This document shows positions 34,971 through 46,433 of a stretch of DNA of 64,000 nt, in pieces. The notes under the pieces are model-generated. The model did no database searches. It saw only the letters and a program-made list of their open reading frames with translations, and was not told where the DNA came from. A program made the translations under genes and the position numbers. The DNA is from Proales similis. Its lineage: Eukaryota > Rotifera > Eurotatoria > Ploima > Proalidae. The stretch is from contig JAGVRJ010000011.1 of the NCBI GenBank assembly GCA_019059635.1, positions 1,532,376 through 1,596,375 of the forward strand. The letters run 5' to 3'. Within the stretch, counting starts at the first letter, position 1. Each line of letters starts with the position of its first letter.

Positions 34971-37900
34971 TCAGTTTTCATTTGCCTGGCTTGTTTCTGA
35001 TGCCTTTTTAGCTAGATATTCTTCATGAAGCTTCTTTTGTAGCTCATAAGCCTTTTCTAACTTTTTTCGTGCACCTTTGGACAGCTCTTCACCATTTATG
35101 TCCAATATCGGGATTCCCTTGAACAGACTCGATCAGCCTGGTCTTTTGAATTTTTTCATTTTTGCACTCACTCGCTCATCAAACTGCGAATACTTGTCTG
35201 TTTCACTTAAAAAAAGCTGGTTTGGTGGAATAGCTTTTTTCGCTTCTTTGGCTTTCTAAAAAAACCAGATGGCCGTTTTTTTGTTTAATCGCCTAAATAA
35301 CTTGTTAACACTCTTATTATTTAACGAGATATTACCTGAGCTTCGAGAAGCTCTTTCTTTCGTTTTTCATCTTCAAGCCTTTTACGCTCAGCCATCTTAA
35401 AAAATTTGCTTATATATTTTGATTGTTGTTTGAAAAATTTTTAAATCTTACTTGTCGTTTTTGCTCTTTTTCCCTGAGAAGTGTCTCGCGATCGCAAAGC
35501 TTGACAACAGTTCTGTCAGCTGCAAGTGAAAAAAATTAAGAATGAGACGACCGAACGCTTATTTTACTAAATACTCAAATCCTCCATGAGAACTCCTAGT
35601 TCAGGAAGAACATCATCCCGGAGCGAATCACACAGTTTGAGCATATCGGTTTCTAATACCAAGATTAGAATATGATACTACTAAGCAGTCAAATTAATTA
35701 CGCTTGTTCTGTCTGGCTATGTTTCGAACCTCGTCCCTAAATTTAGAGAGGACTTCTAAATATGGCAACAATTTCTCCTCCATCTAAAGGAAATATAAAA
35801 TAATTTTTGGATAATAAACAACGCAACAGGAATTTGAAATTTATGTACGCTTCCATTTTCATCGCCTCTTGAACTCGGAAATCCAATCGATTCATCTATA
35901 GTTATGGCTCCGAATACCTCGAAAATAAACCAACATCTTCACAAATACATAAATTCAAACCTTAAGAGAACGTCTGGCTACCTTAAGCATATTGGTTATA
36001 AAGCTGGCTATTTCTCGGACCAAAACGTGATTGTATGTTTGATTTCGATACTGGTCGCTCATATAGGTGTTAGTAAAAGAAATCAGAGAACTTATTTCTT
36101 TCATAACCAAAGGAGTGTTGATCGAGTCTTTTTAGTTCGATTATTCAATCTACATCTAATTAATTCATGAAAATGCTTATTTTACCGCAAAGTGCTTGGT
36201 GAATAAGATTCTTCTTCTCCTGAAAACTATGCAAAACATACGTAGAAAAAAACAAGATATCGACAAGATAACAAGATAAACCTTATTTGACTTACGTTTT
36301 TAAAAGAGCTATCTCAGCTGGTCCACATTTTGAAAATGCATTTGGATTGTCGAGCTTTATATTTCTTGAAAAATCTTTTGCGCGGAAAAAGAATTCCTTG
36401 CGTTTACTCAAATAAAGCTCGATTTATCAGTGAGTAGTTCTTTTTTGTACCTTGCAAGACTTTTCAAATGAGAGGGCACCGTCCATTGCTTGGTCACTGT
36501 AATCTAATGTGTCTTTCCAAGAGTGAAGTAGGAATAGAATACGCATCTGGCATGCAGTATATTTTTCCAATGCTTTTTTAATTGTAATAAAATTCTTAAG
36601 AGATTTGGACATCTTGCAGCCCTCAATGTGCAAATGGCCGCTGTGCAAGAAAAAATTGCACCAGTTATCGTTTTCAAACGCCGCCTTTACGACAAGTTTC
36701 TCAATCAAGATGCTTATTAGGCGAAAAAATTGAATTACCTCTGATTGGGCTATTTCATTATCATGATGAGGAAACTTAAGGTCGATACCACCGGAATGAA
36801 TGTCAAGTTGTTCACCAAATATCGAAGCAGCCATTGCGGAGCACTCAATGTGCCAACCCGGTCGTCCTTTACCCCAAGGAGACTCCCATGAAGGTTCTCC
36901 GGGTTTAGAGAATTTCCACAAAGCAAAATCATTGGGACTGCGTTTTTCTTGAGATTCATTGCTCAGGTCTCCTTCGCCTTCAGCTAACGCTTTGGCATCT
37001 CCAAATGCTTCTGGAAGGAGCTTCGCATAATAATGATTTTCGTTCTGATCAAACTTGTTAGTATCAAAGTAAACAGAGCCATTTGACTCGTAAGCATATC
37101 CATTGGAAATGATTTTTTCGATGAACTCAATTATTTCGGGTACATATTCACTAACTCTAGTCAAAATGGTCGGTGGCAATATCTTATGATCGAATGAGAA
37201 ATAAAATAAATGAACGTAGATCACAAAATAAACAACTCACATTCAACGCGGCCATGTCTTTTAAAAATTCTTGCTCAAAATGCCTAGGAAGCTGGCTAAA
37301 TATAGAGTTCTCAGTCACCGTCTTCCCTTGAAGCTTATCTAGCCAGGTCATAAGAATTTCGCTGGAGTTTTGGAGAAGCTCATCTCTAATTTGGTCCGGG
37401 TTTAAGTCAGATTGCTTATCACATTTGTCTAGAACCTCTTTAACCAATTGTAAAGTCTTCATGTACATATCTCGTTTGTCTTTGTCGGTTTCATTATTAG
37501 CTTTTTCTGAAGTCAGATTATAAGCCTCGCGCACATCTTTAACTAAATCGGGAAAACTTTGTTTTTTCTTTAGATACTCATCGTAGAGGTAACGTTTTCT
37601 AGCACGAATGATTATCTAAAGAAAACTTTGTTTCAATTTTTTGCAAACACGTGCTAGCGATGGATGCTTTTTCTTACCTTATCGTCTATATCAGTTATGT
37701 TCATGCAATAGGTCACGTCAAACTTAAAGTATTCCTGCATGACGCGACGAATTATATCAAACGAAATATAGCATCTTCGATTCATTTGTAGATAGGCGTT
37801 TAAGGATATGGTTCAATTAGTTTTTTGATTCTACCTAGCATGACCCATATGAGATTCATCGTAGACAGTTGGGCCGCAAGAATACCATCGCAATTGCTTT

Positions 37901-38776
37901 CCATTGAGGGTTCCGAAAAGTTCCTTAAGATAAAAAGATATAAATGAAATGGGATATTATTTCAGTTTGATAATAATTTCTCGTGTATAAAGACAAGTAA
38001 ATTCAGCGTCATCACTCGTTTAAGGAAAAATCTTGAAATGAGCCGATCTTACAGTTCTCTAGCCCTTCTTTTATGCTTAGCATTAGTCGTCAACTCTCTT
38101 TTTGCTCCGCTTCCGGAAAAGAGAGTCAAAGCTGTTAAAGAGGTGGACCAGAAATGCTTGGACATTCTCAAGAATGAGAACATATCTCTCATGGAAAGGT
38201 GCGAATTTTTCAAATGCTTTGAAGAGCGATTTCCGTGTGGTGCAGATTATTGGATAATGAACTGGGGCTTCAAATACTGCAAAAGATATGCTGATGAAGA
38301 ATTCATTTCCAAGTTCACTCAGGTGGGCAAAGAGCTACTTGCCCACGTAAACAAATGTTTGCCGGAACACTTTGGAAAGTTTTATGAGCGGCGATCTCTT
38401 ATGTGCAAGAAACTTTACAGAGACGCTTTCAAGGCGCAAGGAGAATGCTATGCTGAAGTTCAAGAAAAATTTTGTGAAGCTTTTCCTCAAAATCATCAAC
38501 TATTTCTTCAAGTCTTGGATAACGATGATTTGGTAAACTTTGACTCAATTAAAATGATCCAAGATGTGGCAAACAAATGCGACCCTAAGATTGATCTATA
38601 TTCTATTATTGGCTAGAGTTTGTTCGTCCAAATCGGTGGGATCTAATGAATAAATTTAGAAAAGAAAGTCATTACGACTCACTCACTTTTTTTCGGGTAT
38701 AGCTATTGTATAAATAAAGATTGTTTGCCGAGTCAGTAGATGCTGAAGATAGCCAATTCGGTGCTGCCCGCTTCAT
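34971..38776 (-). CDS. CARS1: Cysteinyl-tRNA synthetase, cytosolic type
   Basis: Class I synthetase that charges tRNA-Cys. Minus-strand exons: 38687-38776, 37835-37923, 37678-37774, 37241-37615, 36739-37182, 36451-36684, 36296-36396, 36186-36226, 35982-36127, 35849-35917, then about five more down to the stop at 34971. Exon 1 encodes [11 protein letters not shown] and joins in phase 0 to ELFGTLNG, then [15 protein letters not shown] (HIGH motif as HMGH), [10 protein letters not shown], a long insertion, [38 protein letters not shown] (KMSKS loop), [22 protein letters not shown], and a Lys/Glu-rich tail with [20 protein letters not shown]. This is the eukaryotic cytosolic architecture with all key motifs present. 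Intron 1 (37924-38686) contains a complete plus-strand stanniocalcin-like gene. No mitochondrial targeting signal is obvious. Confidence 0.92.
37986..37992 (+). promoter_or_regulatory. Candidate TATA box of the stanniocalcin-like gene
   Basis: TATAAAG lies 52 bp upstream of the ATG at 38038, a spacing that allows a short 5' UTR. Position and sequence only. Confidence 0.4.
38038..38616 (+). CDS. Secreted cysteine-rich protein, stanniocalcin-like
   Basis: A single-exon frame of 192 residues. It has a signal peptide ([16 protein letters not shown], about residues 6-22) and ten cysteines in the mature part. The spacing [14 protein letters not shown], [43 protein letters not shown] and FCEAFP follows the stanniocalcin pattern (alpha-helical, secreted, Ca/phosphate or growth-related signalling in other animals). 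A dibasic KR near residue 29 could be a pro-peptide site. The gene lies entirely inside intron 1 of CARS on the opposite strand. An AATAAA-like signal (GAATAAAT) sits near 38649. The family call is by pattern only; another secreted helical cysteine-rich family is possible. Confidence 0.6.
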   Translation: MSRSYSSLALLLCLALVVNSLFAPLPEKRVKAVKEVDQKCLDILKNENISLMERCEFFKCFEERFPCGADYWIMNWGFKYCKRYADEEFISKFTQVGKELLAHVNKCLPEHFGKFYERRSLMCKKLYRDAFKAQGECYAEVQEKFCEAFPQNHQLFLQVLDNDDLVNFDSIKMIQDVANKCDPKIDLYSIIG

Positions 38777-39510
38777 TTCACACAATAAGAGCCTGAATAA
38801 AGTCTAGTTAAGTTTCTGAATTCAACTTTTAATTATGATATTCTAAATTTTGTTGCGAATTAAAATGGTTTCAATGCAAATTGGTAAATTTGACATGTGG
38901 CTTTTTGTCTATGAGGAGTTCAGTCATACTTATTCCAATCAGCACGCCAACTTTCGACAGACAAATAAAGAGCAGATCCAACATAGTTTTATGCTTTGCA
39001 CTTCACGAATTGCAACATCATAATAGTCGTTTACGTCAATTCTTTAGAAAATTATCATTTTGGAAACCGCCACTTAAGCTTCAGTGATTCCGCCCGCACA
39101 AAAACAAAATCTGTTTTTTTCATTTGACCGACTCGATTTTCGCACATGGCTCTACACGATTTTTTTTTAAATAACATTTTCCTTTTCATGTATTCCCAAA
39201 GTGATTTTGGGGACTTTATTTGTCAAATTCAACGCCAGAGTAAAATTACAGCTGATGAATTACTGCATGATAAACGATTTTCCGAAAATTCTTCTCAATG
39301 TGCTTTAGCGTCAGCAAGCTTAATCTATCTCAGATTACCGAGAAGGGTCCTTATTTGATATTTAATAATTCTTATTTATCGTGAACGAAATTGGCATAGC
39401 CGGGTGAGCATAAATACAACAGAAATTGCGAGCCAAGCTCTAATTGTCAAATATTTTAAGGTCCTAATTTTTCACCAAAAATCACTGCACCATTCGAAGC
39501 TATTGCAAAA
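38777..39510. other. Intergenic, 0.7 kb
   Basis: Between the CARS first exon (minus) and a secreted-peptide gene (plus), so it likely carries promoter DNA for both. The short open frames have no motif. Confidence 0.5.
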
Positions 39511-39813
39511 ATGAACTCAATCGGAATATTGATGGGACTATTGGTTGTGATAGTTTTATTTCAAACTCCGTCTACTGCCAGCTTGCCTATTGAACCTGAA
39601 TCACTGGATGAATCTGTTTCAGAACTTGAAGATTTAAGAACTTTAAATCATATTCTATCTCACTTATCTCAGTCGCGGCAAAGCGCAAGCAATGATAACT
39701 ACCTGGATTTGCTTAGAATTTTACTGATAGCAGAAAAGCCTCACAAACGAGGTCACATTTGGAAACGTAGTGCAACTCCTGACTTTGGATCAGCCATCAT
39801 TCAGGAAAATTAG
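39511..39813 (+). CDS. Small secreted protein, candidate peptide-hormone precursor
   Basis: A 100-residue single-exon frame with an N-terminal signal peptide (GILMGLLVVIVLFQTPSTA, about 4-23). It has an acidic pro-region, a predicted helical stretch (LNHILSHLSQ to LLRILLIAE) and two dibasic sites close together near the C-terminus (HKR and WKR, flanking GHIW), followed by a 15-residue tail. There are no cysteines. A polyadenylation signal (AATAAA) lies at about 39869. Size, signal peptide and dibasic cleavage sites suit a neuropeptide or hormone precursor, but no known peptide family is recognised. It could also be another small secreted protein. Confidence 0.5.
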   Translation: MNSIGILMGLLVVIVLFQTPSTASLPIEPESLDESVSELEDLRTLNHILSHLSQSRQSASNDNYLDLLRILLIAEKPHKRGHIWKRSATPDFGSAIIQEN

Positions 39814-40000
39814 AAACAATTTCTTAAATTTAGGACTTAATCTTTAGACCTTTTGATTATATGCATTGAATAAAACGAAAATTTTAGTTTCTCTTTGCAT
39901 ATACAAACCGATTTTCCAACATATATAAAGAAATGTAAGAAAAATCCAAAAAGCTTAGATCTAGCTGATAATCAAAAATATTTGATTTATCTAATTTAAA

Positions 40001-40639
40001 ATGAGAACCGCTCAGCCTACCCGTTCTGAAACAAACTTAAAAGAAGCATTCCAGAAAATTGAACGTTGCCAACTTCTGACAAATCTGTGTTGCTTTTTCG
40101 GAGTTGGCATATCGTTATATGCTTTTAAAGTAGAACTGAATAAGGCCCATGACCACACTTATAAAGCATTCTGCGACTTAACTCATCATATGAGTTGTTC
40201 AGACGTGTTTACATCAAGGTAAACGCTTCAAACTATCACGCATATGCCTTAAAAATGTGTATACACATTTAAGCTATGGACGCGGTCTGGGTCTTGTTAA
40301 TCAAAAAAATTACATGAATCAGCCCAACAGTATAATAGGATTTGTGTTTTTTGTTATTCAAATACTTTTGAGTAAGTAGCCAAAGTTTTTTATCGGCTGA
40401 TAATAATTTTCTCTTAAGATATCCTTGGGAAAAATCTGAGAGCAGTTCGATTGAAGATGAGCTTGAGTATTTTGGCTTTAGGAGTTAACGCATATTTAAT
40501 CTATGTTGCATTTGTTATTCTTCACAACCAGTGCATTATATGCTTCCTGGTCTTTTTACTGTGCTGTCTTCTTGCTTGTGTGAATTTTGTCCACTTTCAG
40601 CAATTTTTAAAAATCGCTGAATTTGGCAAGAAAGACTAA
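40001..40639 (+). CDS. VKORC1: Vitamin K epoxide reductase (VKORC1-like)
   Basis: Exons 40001-40218, 40274-40371 and 40419-40639 give 178 residues in frame. VKOR is a four-helix ER membrane enzyme that reduces vitamin K epoxide and quinone using a CXXC pair recharged by loop cysteines. Visible: TM1, the loop CDLTHHMSC with the shuttle cysteines, SDVFTSSYGRGLGLV, NQPNSIIGFVFFVIQILL, and TM4 with the redox motif CIIC (HNQCIICFLVF). The GRG-GLV and NQ-NS-GF/Y motifs are diagnostic. The N-terminal ~25 residues are longer than usual. AATAAA at about 40673 is a likely poly(A) signal. The gene sits less than 1 kb upstream of TMEM138 on the same strand. Confidence 0.92.
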
Positions 40640-41563
40640 GATCACAAAACTCGAGAAAATTTTCTGTACTAGAATAAAACTTCAGAATTTATTTTATTTG
40701 ATCCAGAAATTGAATCATGCTCAGCCCTATCGTTTATTTGGAAATTGAAACATAAAATAATTTTTCTGATCAAGAGAATAATGCCCTAAGTCATCCAAAA
40801 CTCTTGCTGACCATCCTATCTCTCCAGGAATCATTTCTTTTCTTTTATAAAAAACTCCAGTTGCACCCCTGGGAATGAATAAAATTCAGATAAATCAAAA
40901 AAGCGTACAAAAGAGCCCAGTGTAAATACCTTGTTAAATAATTGGCATCTAATGAGCGCAGCCCGGAGGGATGAGCAATGCCGATTTCTCTTTTATGCAA
41001 ATTAGAGCTCATCCGATTGTTGCTTAGTCCTTTTGGACCTAAAAAGGATTAGAGTAATATCTTTCTCTGTGTCTTTCTCTTCCGCTACCCGTGAGAATTG
41101 GAATAGAAGAGTGAGGTCTTATCTCAGTTAGTTGATTATTTTTTATTCCAGTTCTAATATTTGACCTGATGCCCATTGGGTCCTTGGTTGAATACATTTG
41201 AGATTTTGAATTTTGAGATTTTATTCTAAATTTGTGTTCAAGTCTTAGTTAAAGGTAGCTAATTTTATTCATTGAATGCTATTTCTACAGTAACCGAAGC
41301 GTCGCTTAACCTGTTTATGCCAAATTAAATATCATACTAATTCGATACCAATACGACTTGGGTCGGATCAGGTTTTCATTTCTATAAACTATATTATCAA
41401 TAAGAGAAAGAAGAAAACCCTTGTAAGTTAATAAAGGGTTTAAAAATAAGCTAAAAGCCTAGAAGCGTGGCACCTCTGCTTTTATTTCGTTTCCATAGAA
41501 ACCATATGTCTATATGACATTAACGGACTGACCACTATACATTGTATTCAAAAATAGAAAAAT
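40640..41563. other. Intergenic, 0.9 kb
   Basis: Between VKORC1 and TMEM138. Only a poly(A) signal near 40673 and AT-rich sequence; no gene seen. Confidence 0.5.
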
Positions 41564-42285
41564 ATGGAACGGGAAATGGATTATAAAGAAACTAGACTGG
41601 GAAACTATATTCAGGATCGTAATACAACCAAGAGATATGCAGCTATCATTCCCAAATACACCCCCCTTCTTTTGGCTCTATTCTTTTTGCTGCTAGCCGA
41701 TTTTATCATTAACTCTTTCGGCGAACTACTCATTTTTAGTTCTATCGGAACACTGGTTTTATACATGTAACTTTTGAAGCAGAAATTTTAGAAACTCTTT
41801 TAACAGTTTTATTTTAGTTTCCAAGACATATGTATCTTATTCACAGCCCTTGTGCTTCTTCTAATGTTAATCAACACCTATATGTTTCAGGCGGGTCTGA
41901 TGACGTACATGGTTTCAAAATTTAAGAGTGTTTGGATAATTTCATCAGTTTATATCTGCCTAACAATTGGAACACAAATATGGCTACTGGTAAAAAAAAA
42001 CAATCTATAAAAGTTCTCTAAAAATATCATGACAAAAAAAAAGATCAATAGATGGGAAAAACCTCTATCTTTCAATTGGAATGAAGGTCAAGTAATTCTT
42101 TATGTTATTCAAAGATCATGTAAGTTTTTTAAATCGAGATACAGAAGAAGAATTATTCTAAATCGGTTTAAGTTTCAATTACATTTTATCATTTATATAT
42201 GAGAGCTGCTTATCGATTGAGTGATCCAAGATTTTATGAAGATTCAGATTGGCTAAAAAAAGAATTTCATAAAAGACAAAGGTAA
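41564..42285 (+). CDS. TMEM138: Transmembrane protein 138 (ciliary)
   Basis: Exons 41564-41766, 41818-41989, 42044-42119 and 42173-42285 give 187 residues in frame. Four hydrophobic segments are visible. Family signatures are DFIINSFGELL, IFQDICILFTALVLLLMLIN, YMFQAGLMTYMVSKFK, INRWEKPLSFNWNEGQVIL, VIQR and the C-terminal YRLSDPRFYEDSDWLKKEF. TMEM138 works with TMEM231 and other transition-zone proteins in vesicle delivery to primary cilia in vertebrates, so the organism probably has ciliated cells. The N-terminal ~25 residues are an unusual charged extension. An AATAAA at about 42303 follows the stop and nearly touches the convergent sushi gene. Confidence 0.9.
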
Positions 42286-42311
42286 TTGTAACCATGTAAA
42301 GCAATAAATGA

Positions 42312-45025
42312 TTAAACACAAAGCGGGATCGTTTCCCATTCATTTCTTCCAGTGCAAGAAATAGTTTTAGAACTTAAAAAATAGCCTTTATAAAATATAA
42401 GCTTTGAGCCAGTAGGGTTAGAAAACTTAGAGCCTGGATAACAAACGTAAGTAGCATTTGGATAAATAGAAAGCATCTCTACACGGGAAGATGACAAAGG
42501 TTCAAGTTCTATAGTAAGAGTGATATTGGTCAAACTCTTAAGAAATGTTTTGCCGATCTGTCGCGGAGGAATATTCACACAAAGGTCATCACGAAGAATG
42601 CACTTAGGAATATCATTTTCCCATTCGCCATTATAACAATGTGATTCAGTTCTACCAGCCAACTTAAAAAAGTCATTACACTGATAACGAACCACACTCG
42701 CTGATGAGAAGCCGTTTAGAGGGTTAAAAATTAATGACGCTGAACGAATGCCATTAGGAGGACGTGGTGGCAGCTTCTTTCCACAAGGATGAAGATCACC
42801 TAAAAGAGAAAATAAGAAATGAAAAAACTACCAAAATTAAAAAGACTAACAATTAGGAGGTGAAGTCCAAGTTCCATTCTGCAAGCAAATAGTGCGTAAA
42901 ACATCACCATTTTCGTAATTAGCATAACCGGGTAGACAAGTAAAAAATATTATGGAACCAGGATCAAAAAGTTCATATGAAGAGATATTAGACCGAGATA
43001 TAAAAATACGCTTGTTGTCTATATGAAGGGGTCGAGGAAAATTTTGGGGGCAATAAATAATCTTTGCTGTAGAAGCAGGTGTGGTTGTGGTCTGCTTTTG
43101 TTGGCAGGGAGGCGGGATACTCCATGTCCCGTCTGGAAGGCACACGGTCTTGAGCTCTCTCCCGTTGTCCAGGTTCTCGAAGCCGCTCTTGCAGACGAAC
43201 ATGATTTCTGAGCCTTCTAGAATTGCGTTTTCAGGGCTAGGTGACCGCTTGAGGGCGTATTTGTTTCCTGCAGGATCGAAGTTCGGCGGCAGTGGAAAAG
43301 AATTTCCGCACTTGGCTGGGGGAGGAAGAGTGGTTGTGGTCTGCTTTTGTTGGCAGGGAGGCGGGATACTCCATGTCCCGTCTGGAAGGCACACGGTCTT
43401 GAGCTCTCTCCCGTTGTCCAGGTTCTCGAAGCCGCTCTTGCAGACGAACATGATTTCTGAGCCTTCTAGAATTGCGTTTTCAGGGCTAGGTGACCGCTTG
43501 AGGGCGTATTTGTTTCCTGCAGGATCGAAGTTCGGCGGCAGTGGAAAAGAATTTCCGCACTTGGCTGGGGGAGGAAGAGTGGTTGTGGTCTGCTTTTGTT
43601 GGCAGGGAGGCGGGATACTCCATGTCCCGTCTGGAAGGCACACGGTCTTGAGCTCTCTCCCGTTGTCCAGGTTCTCGAAGCCGCTCTTGCAGACGAACAT
43701 GATTTCTGAGCCTTCTAGAATTGCGTTTTCAGGGCTAGGTGACCGCTTGAGGGCGTATTTGTTTCCTGCAGGATCGAAGTTCGGCGGCAGTGGAAAAGAA
43801 TTTCCGCACTTGGCTGGGGGAGGAAGAGTGGTTGTGGTCTGCCTTATTTCAGTTATTTTTTCGGCTCCATCTTTTTGTATTAAAGCGGTTGTACTTAAAC
43901 TTAAATCCATTGGAACCGTTCGACTCGTCACTGTTCTTGTTGAAGCTGTTTCACTCGTTATTGATTGAGTAGTTTCTTCAAAGGTCGGATTTGTAGCTGT
44001 CGTTTTTCTTTCTGTCGTAGCTGTAGTTGCTGTGATGGAGTATGTTATTGTTGGCATTGTTTGTATCTGTGTTTCTTTTTTTGTTGATATGCTTTCCGCT
44101 GCTTTTGTTACTGATATTGGTGATATTGTGCTTTCTTTCCCAAGGACAGTTTCCTGCTTCTCTTTTTCAGTTACTTCACCCAAAATTTCTTCTTTTTTTT
44201 CGGTTTTTTCTCCAATGTCTAAATCGGGTACCTTATCTTTGTTTATATCTTCCAGTATTTTAAAATTTTCGTCAACTTTTATATCAAAAAAATCCTCGAA
44301 TCCATTGTTACCATTTAATCCGTAGTCACCATAATAGTCGTAATCGTTTTGTTTCCCTTTTCCGAATTTTAATATATTATTTTTTTAGTGTTTTATTTGT
44401 TTTACCGTCAGTGCATTTTGGAATTGTATCCCATAAATAACTGTATAGGCATTTTACATGCAAGAATCCTTTTATTTTGATGTTATTTAGATTTTTAAAT
44501 GATTTTAGCATATTTTTACCATATCTTTCGTCCAATTTGTATCCAGGCTTGCATTCGAAGTCCACATAAGATTTTTCCGGTTGACAATGATTTTCTAATA
44601 TTGCTGGTTCACAGTGACTTTTTATGAAGACAAGATTGGCCGATGGATCTGCCTCTATTTTTTCTTTTGTGGGGATTTCTTTTATTCTGCATCCGATCGC
44701 TAACTTTTTTTTAAGTTTTTTATCCAATAAATTTTTATTTTAATGTACCATTGCATTGGGCTATGTGCTCTAACTTTCCATCATAGGTTTGAACTTCCTC
44801 ACGTATTAAGTTATGCTTGAATTCATATCCATGTTCGCATTCAAGCACACTTATTTCCCGCTTCACTCCTTTTGCATCAGTTTCTATCCTGCATTCTACT
44901 CTTTTCCCATGTTTCACCGGAGGATCCAAAGGTTTTTCGCAGTTGAGGCTCTCGTAGCATTTAAACTGAATTAAAGAAATAATGATTCCCAGAATCAATC
45001 CTCTTTTTAATGTTGAGTCTATCAT
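42312..45025 (-). CDS. Secreted sushi (CCP)-repeat protein with Thr-rich linkers
   Basis: Exons 44749-45025, 44406-44699, 42851-44356 and 42312-42799 give 854 residues in frame. A signal peptide (GLILGIIISLIQF) leads two N-terminal CCP modules. Next come an acidic linker and a mucin-like Thr/Ser linker (about 240-330), then three identical 83-residue units, each with one CCP domain (CGNSFPLPPNFD, IMFVCKSGFEN, TVCLPDGTWSIPPPC) and a QKQTTTTLPPPA linker. A fourth related CCP and two further CCPs follow at the C-terminus. No transmembrane helix is seen, so it is likely secreted. CCP proteins mediate complement-like recognition, adhesion or matrix contacts; the specific role is unknown. It is convergent with TMEM138, with only 26 bp between stops. 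Confidence 0.85.
43081..43827 (-). repeat. Three tandem 249-bp units inside the sushi gene
   Basis: The same 249-bp unit starts at 43081, 43330 and 43579, with the first bases of a fourth at 43828 before the sequence diverges. I saw no differences between copies by eye. 249 is a multiple of three, so each adds 83 residues in frame (one CCP plus a Thr/Pro linker). Confidence 0.92.
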
Positions 45026-45169
45026 TCTTTTAAAAATACAAATAAGATATCTTAGTCCGATAAATTTATTTGAAACCGTTTGACAGAATTGAAACCTGTT
45101 ATTGAGTTATGCATAAAAACCAATTGGTGATTTTATTTTTATTGATTTGCAAAATAGCTGCGACAAGTG

Positions 45170-46433
45170 TTATGGTTTTTTTTTTATAAGCCTGTTGTTG
45201 AATTTTTCTGTGGGAGCCGACTTTTTTTGCCTGTTTTCATATTAAAATATAAATAGATCCTTTAATTTTGGATTCTTTTAATGTATTTGCATAGAAAAGT
45301 TGGAAAAATTTGCATTTTTACCATGGATTGACGCATGAGTTGAGTTGAAAAAGCTGTGCGCTGATAACAATTGCGTATTCTAAAAATTAATGTTATTTTT
45401 TCAAGGAATGTTTTAGTATTGATATCTTACTTGTGAATCCATTTTCTTTTATTGGGAAAAAGTAGTTAAGGAATATTGCGAAGAAATATGGCGTACTGCA
45501 AACAATATAGAGAACTATAACCGTCAGTGTAAGTTTCACAGTTTTCATTTTTGACTTGGAGATTCTCTTTGAGGAATTATTCTGGAAATTTTTTATGTTT
45601 TCCTCACTGCTTGTGTTTGGCTCAATCGTTTTAGACTGGCTTTCCACCATTTTTTTAGGGGATTCTACCAATTCACTGATCTCGTTCGGTTGCTTTTCAT
45701 TCAAACATACATCGCTTCTATTTGAATTGAATGGTTGTTCCATTAATTGTTTTAGTATACGGCTGTAACTTGCTATGATCAAACCGAGTGGAATACAGAA
45801 CTGCATGAATAGAGTGTAAATCAGGTAGTACATTTCCAAATCTTGAGATGGGAAATGAGCATAGCAGGTTTTTTTGTCAGGCCATATACCGGGTATATCT
45901 CTGATGGCAAAAAATATCGGTTGGGGTATGCCTTGAAGATGTGAAAGAACAAAAGAGGCAAAAATAAACAAGAATCCACGTTTAAATGTCCAACTCAAAC
46001 TGCTGAATGGCTTACAAATCGCTTCGTATCGGTCAATGCTCATTGAAACCAACACATACGTTGAGTAGTAAATAGAAGTGACTTGAGTATACGATATTAC
46101 TTTGCAAAAAAATTCACCACCAAAAAATAGATTGTTGTTCATGCGCCAAAATAAAGTAGGCAACACATTTCCAATGCACACATATATGTCGGCTAAACTT
46201 AAATTCAAGATGAAAAAGTTCATTCGTGTAAACTTGACCCTTAACCTTCTTTTTGGAAGTAAATGTCTCGTTATAAGTATAATAACAGCTGTTAGATTTC
46301 CAAAAAATGCTAAAACGAATACTAATATCAGACTGGAAGTCTCAAGTCTAAGAAGATCGAGATCTATAAGAGACATGAAGTCTGGTAGTTGTTCTTTTGT
46401 TGCATTGTGCTCTTGATTAATTATATGATCCAT
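45170..46433 (-). CDS. Rhodopsin-class peptide GPCR, vasopressin/CCAP-receptor-like
   Basis: Exons 45431-46433, 45322-45379 and 45170-45230 give 373 residues in frame. Seven hydrophobic segments are present: TM1 GNLTAVIIL, TM2 FFILNLSLADIYV with NVLPTLFW, TM3 ending SIDRYEAICKP (DRY box), ECL cysteines, TM5, an ICL3 with SKSKMKTVKLTL, TM6 LYIVCSTPYFFAIF, and TM7 ISAQLFQLNSCVNPW. RMNFFILNLSLAD, KMKTVK and LNSCxNPW are the vasopressin/oxytocin and CCAP/neuropeptide-S receptor pattern. TM6 has CSxP instead of CWxP. After NPW the predicted last exon encodes a short basic tail with no Tyr of NPxxY, so the 3' exon could be wrong. Likely a Gq-type neuropeptide receptor at the plasma membrane; the ligand is unknown. 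Confidence 0.8.

Noticed and set aside
43081-43968. Long plus-strand frame of 295 codons opposite the sushi repeats
   Set aside because: It is the antisense shadow of the triple repeat; the minus strand has clear CCP domains and splice-consistent exons.
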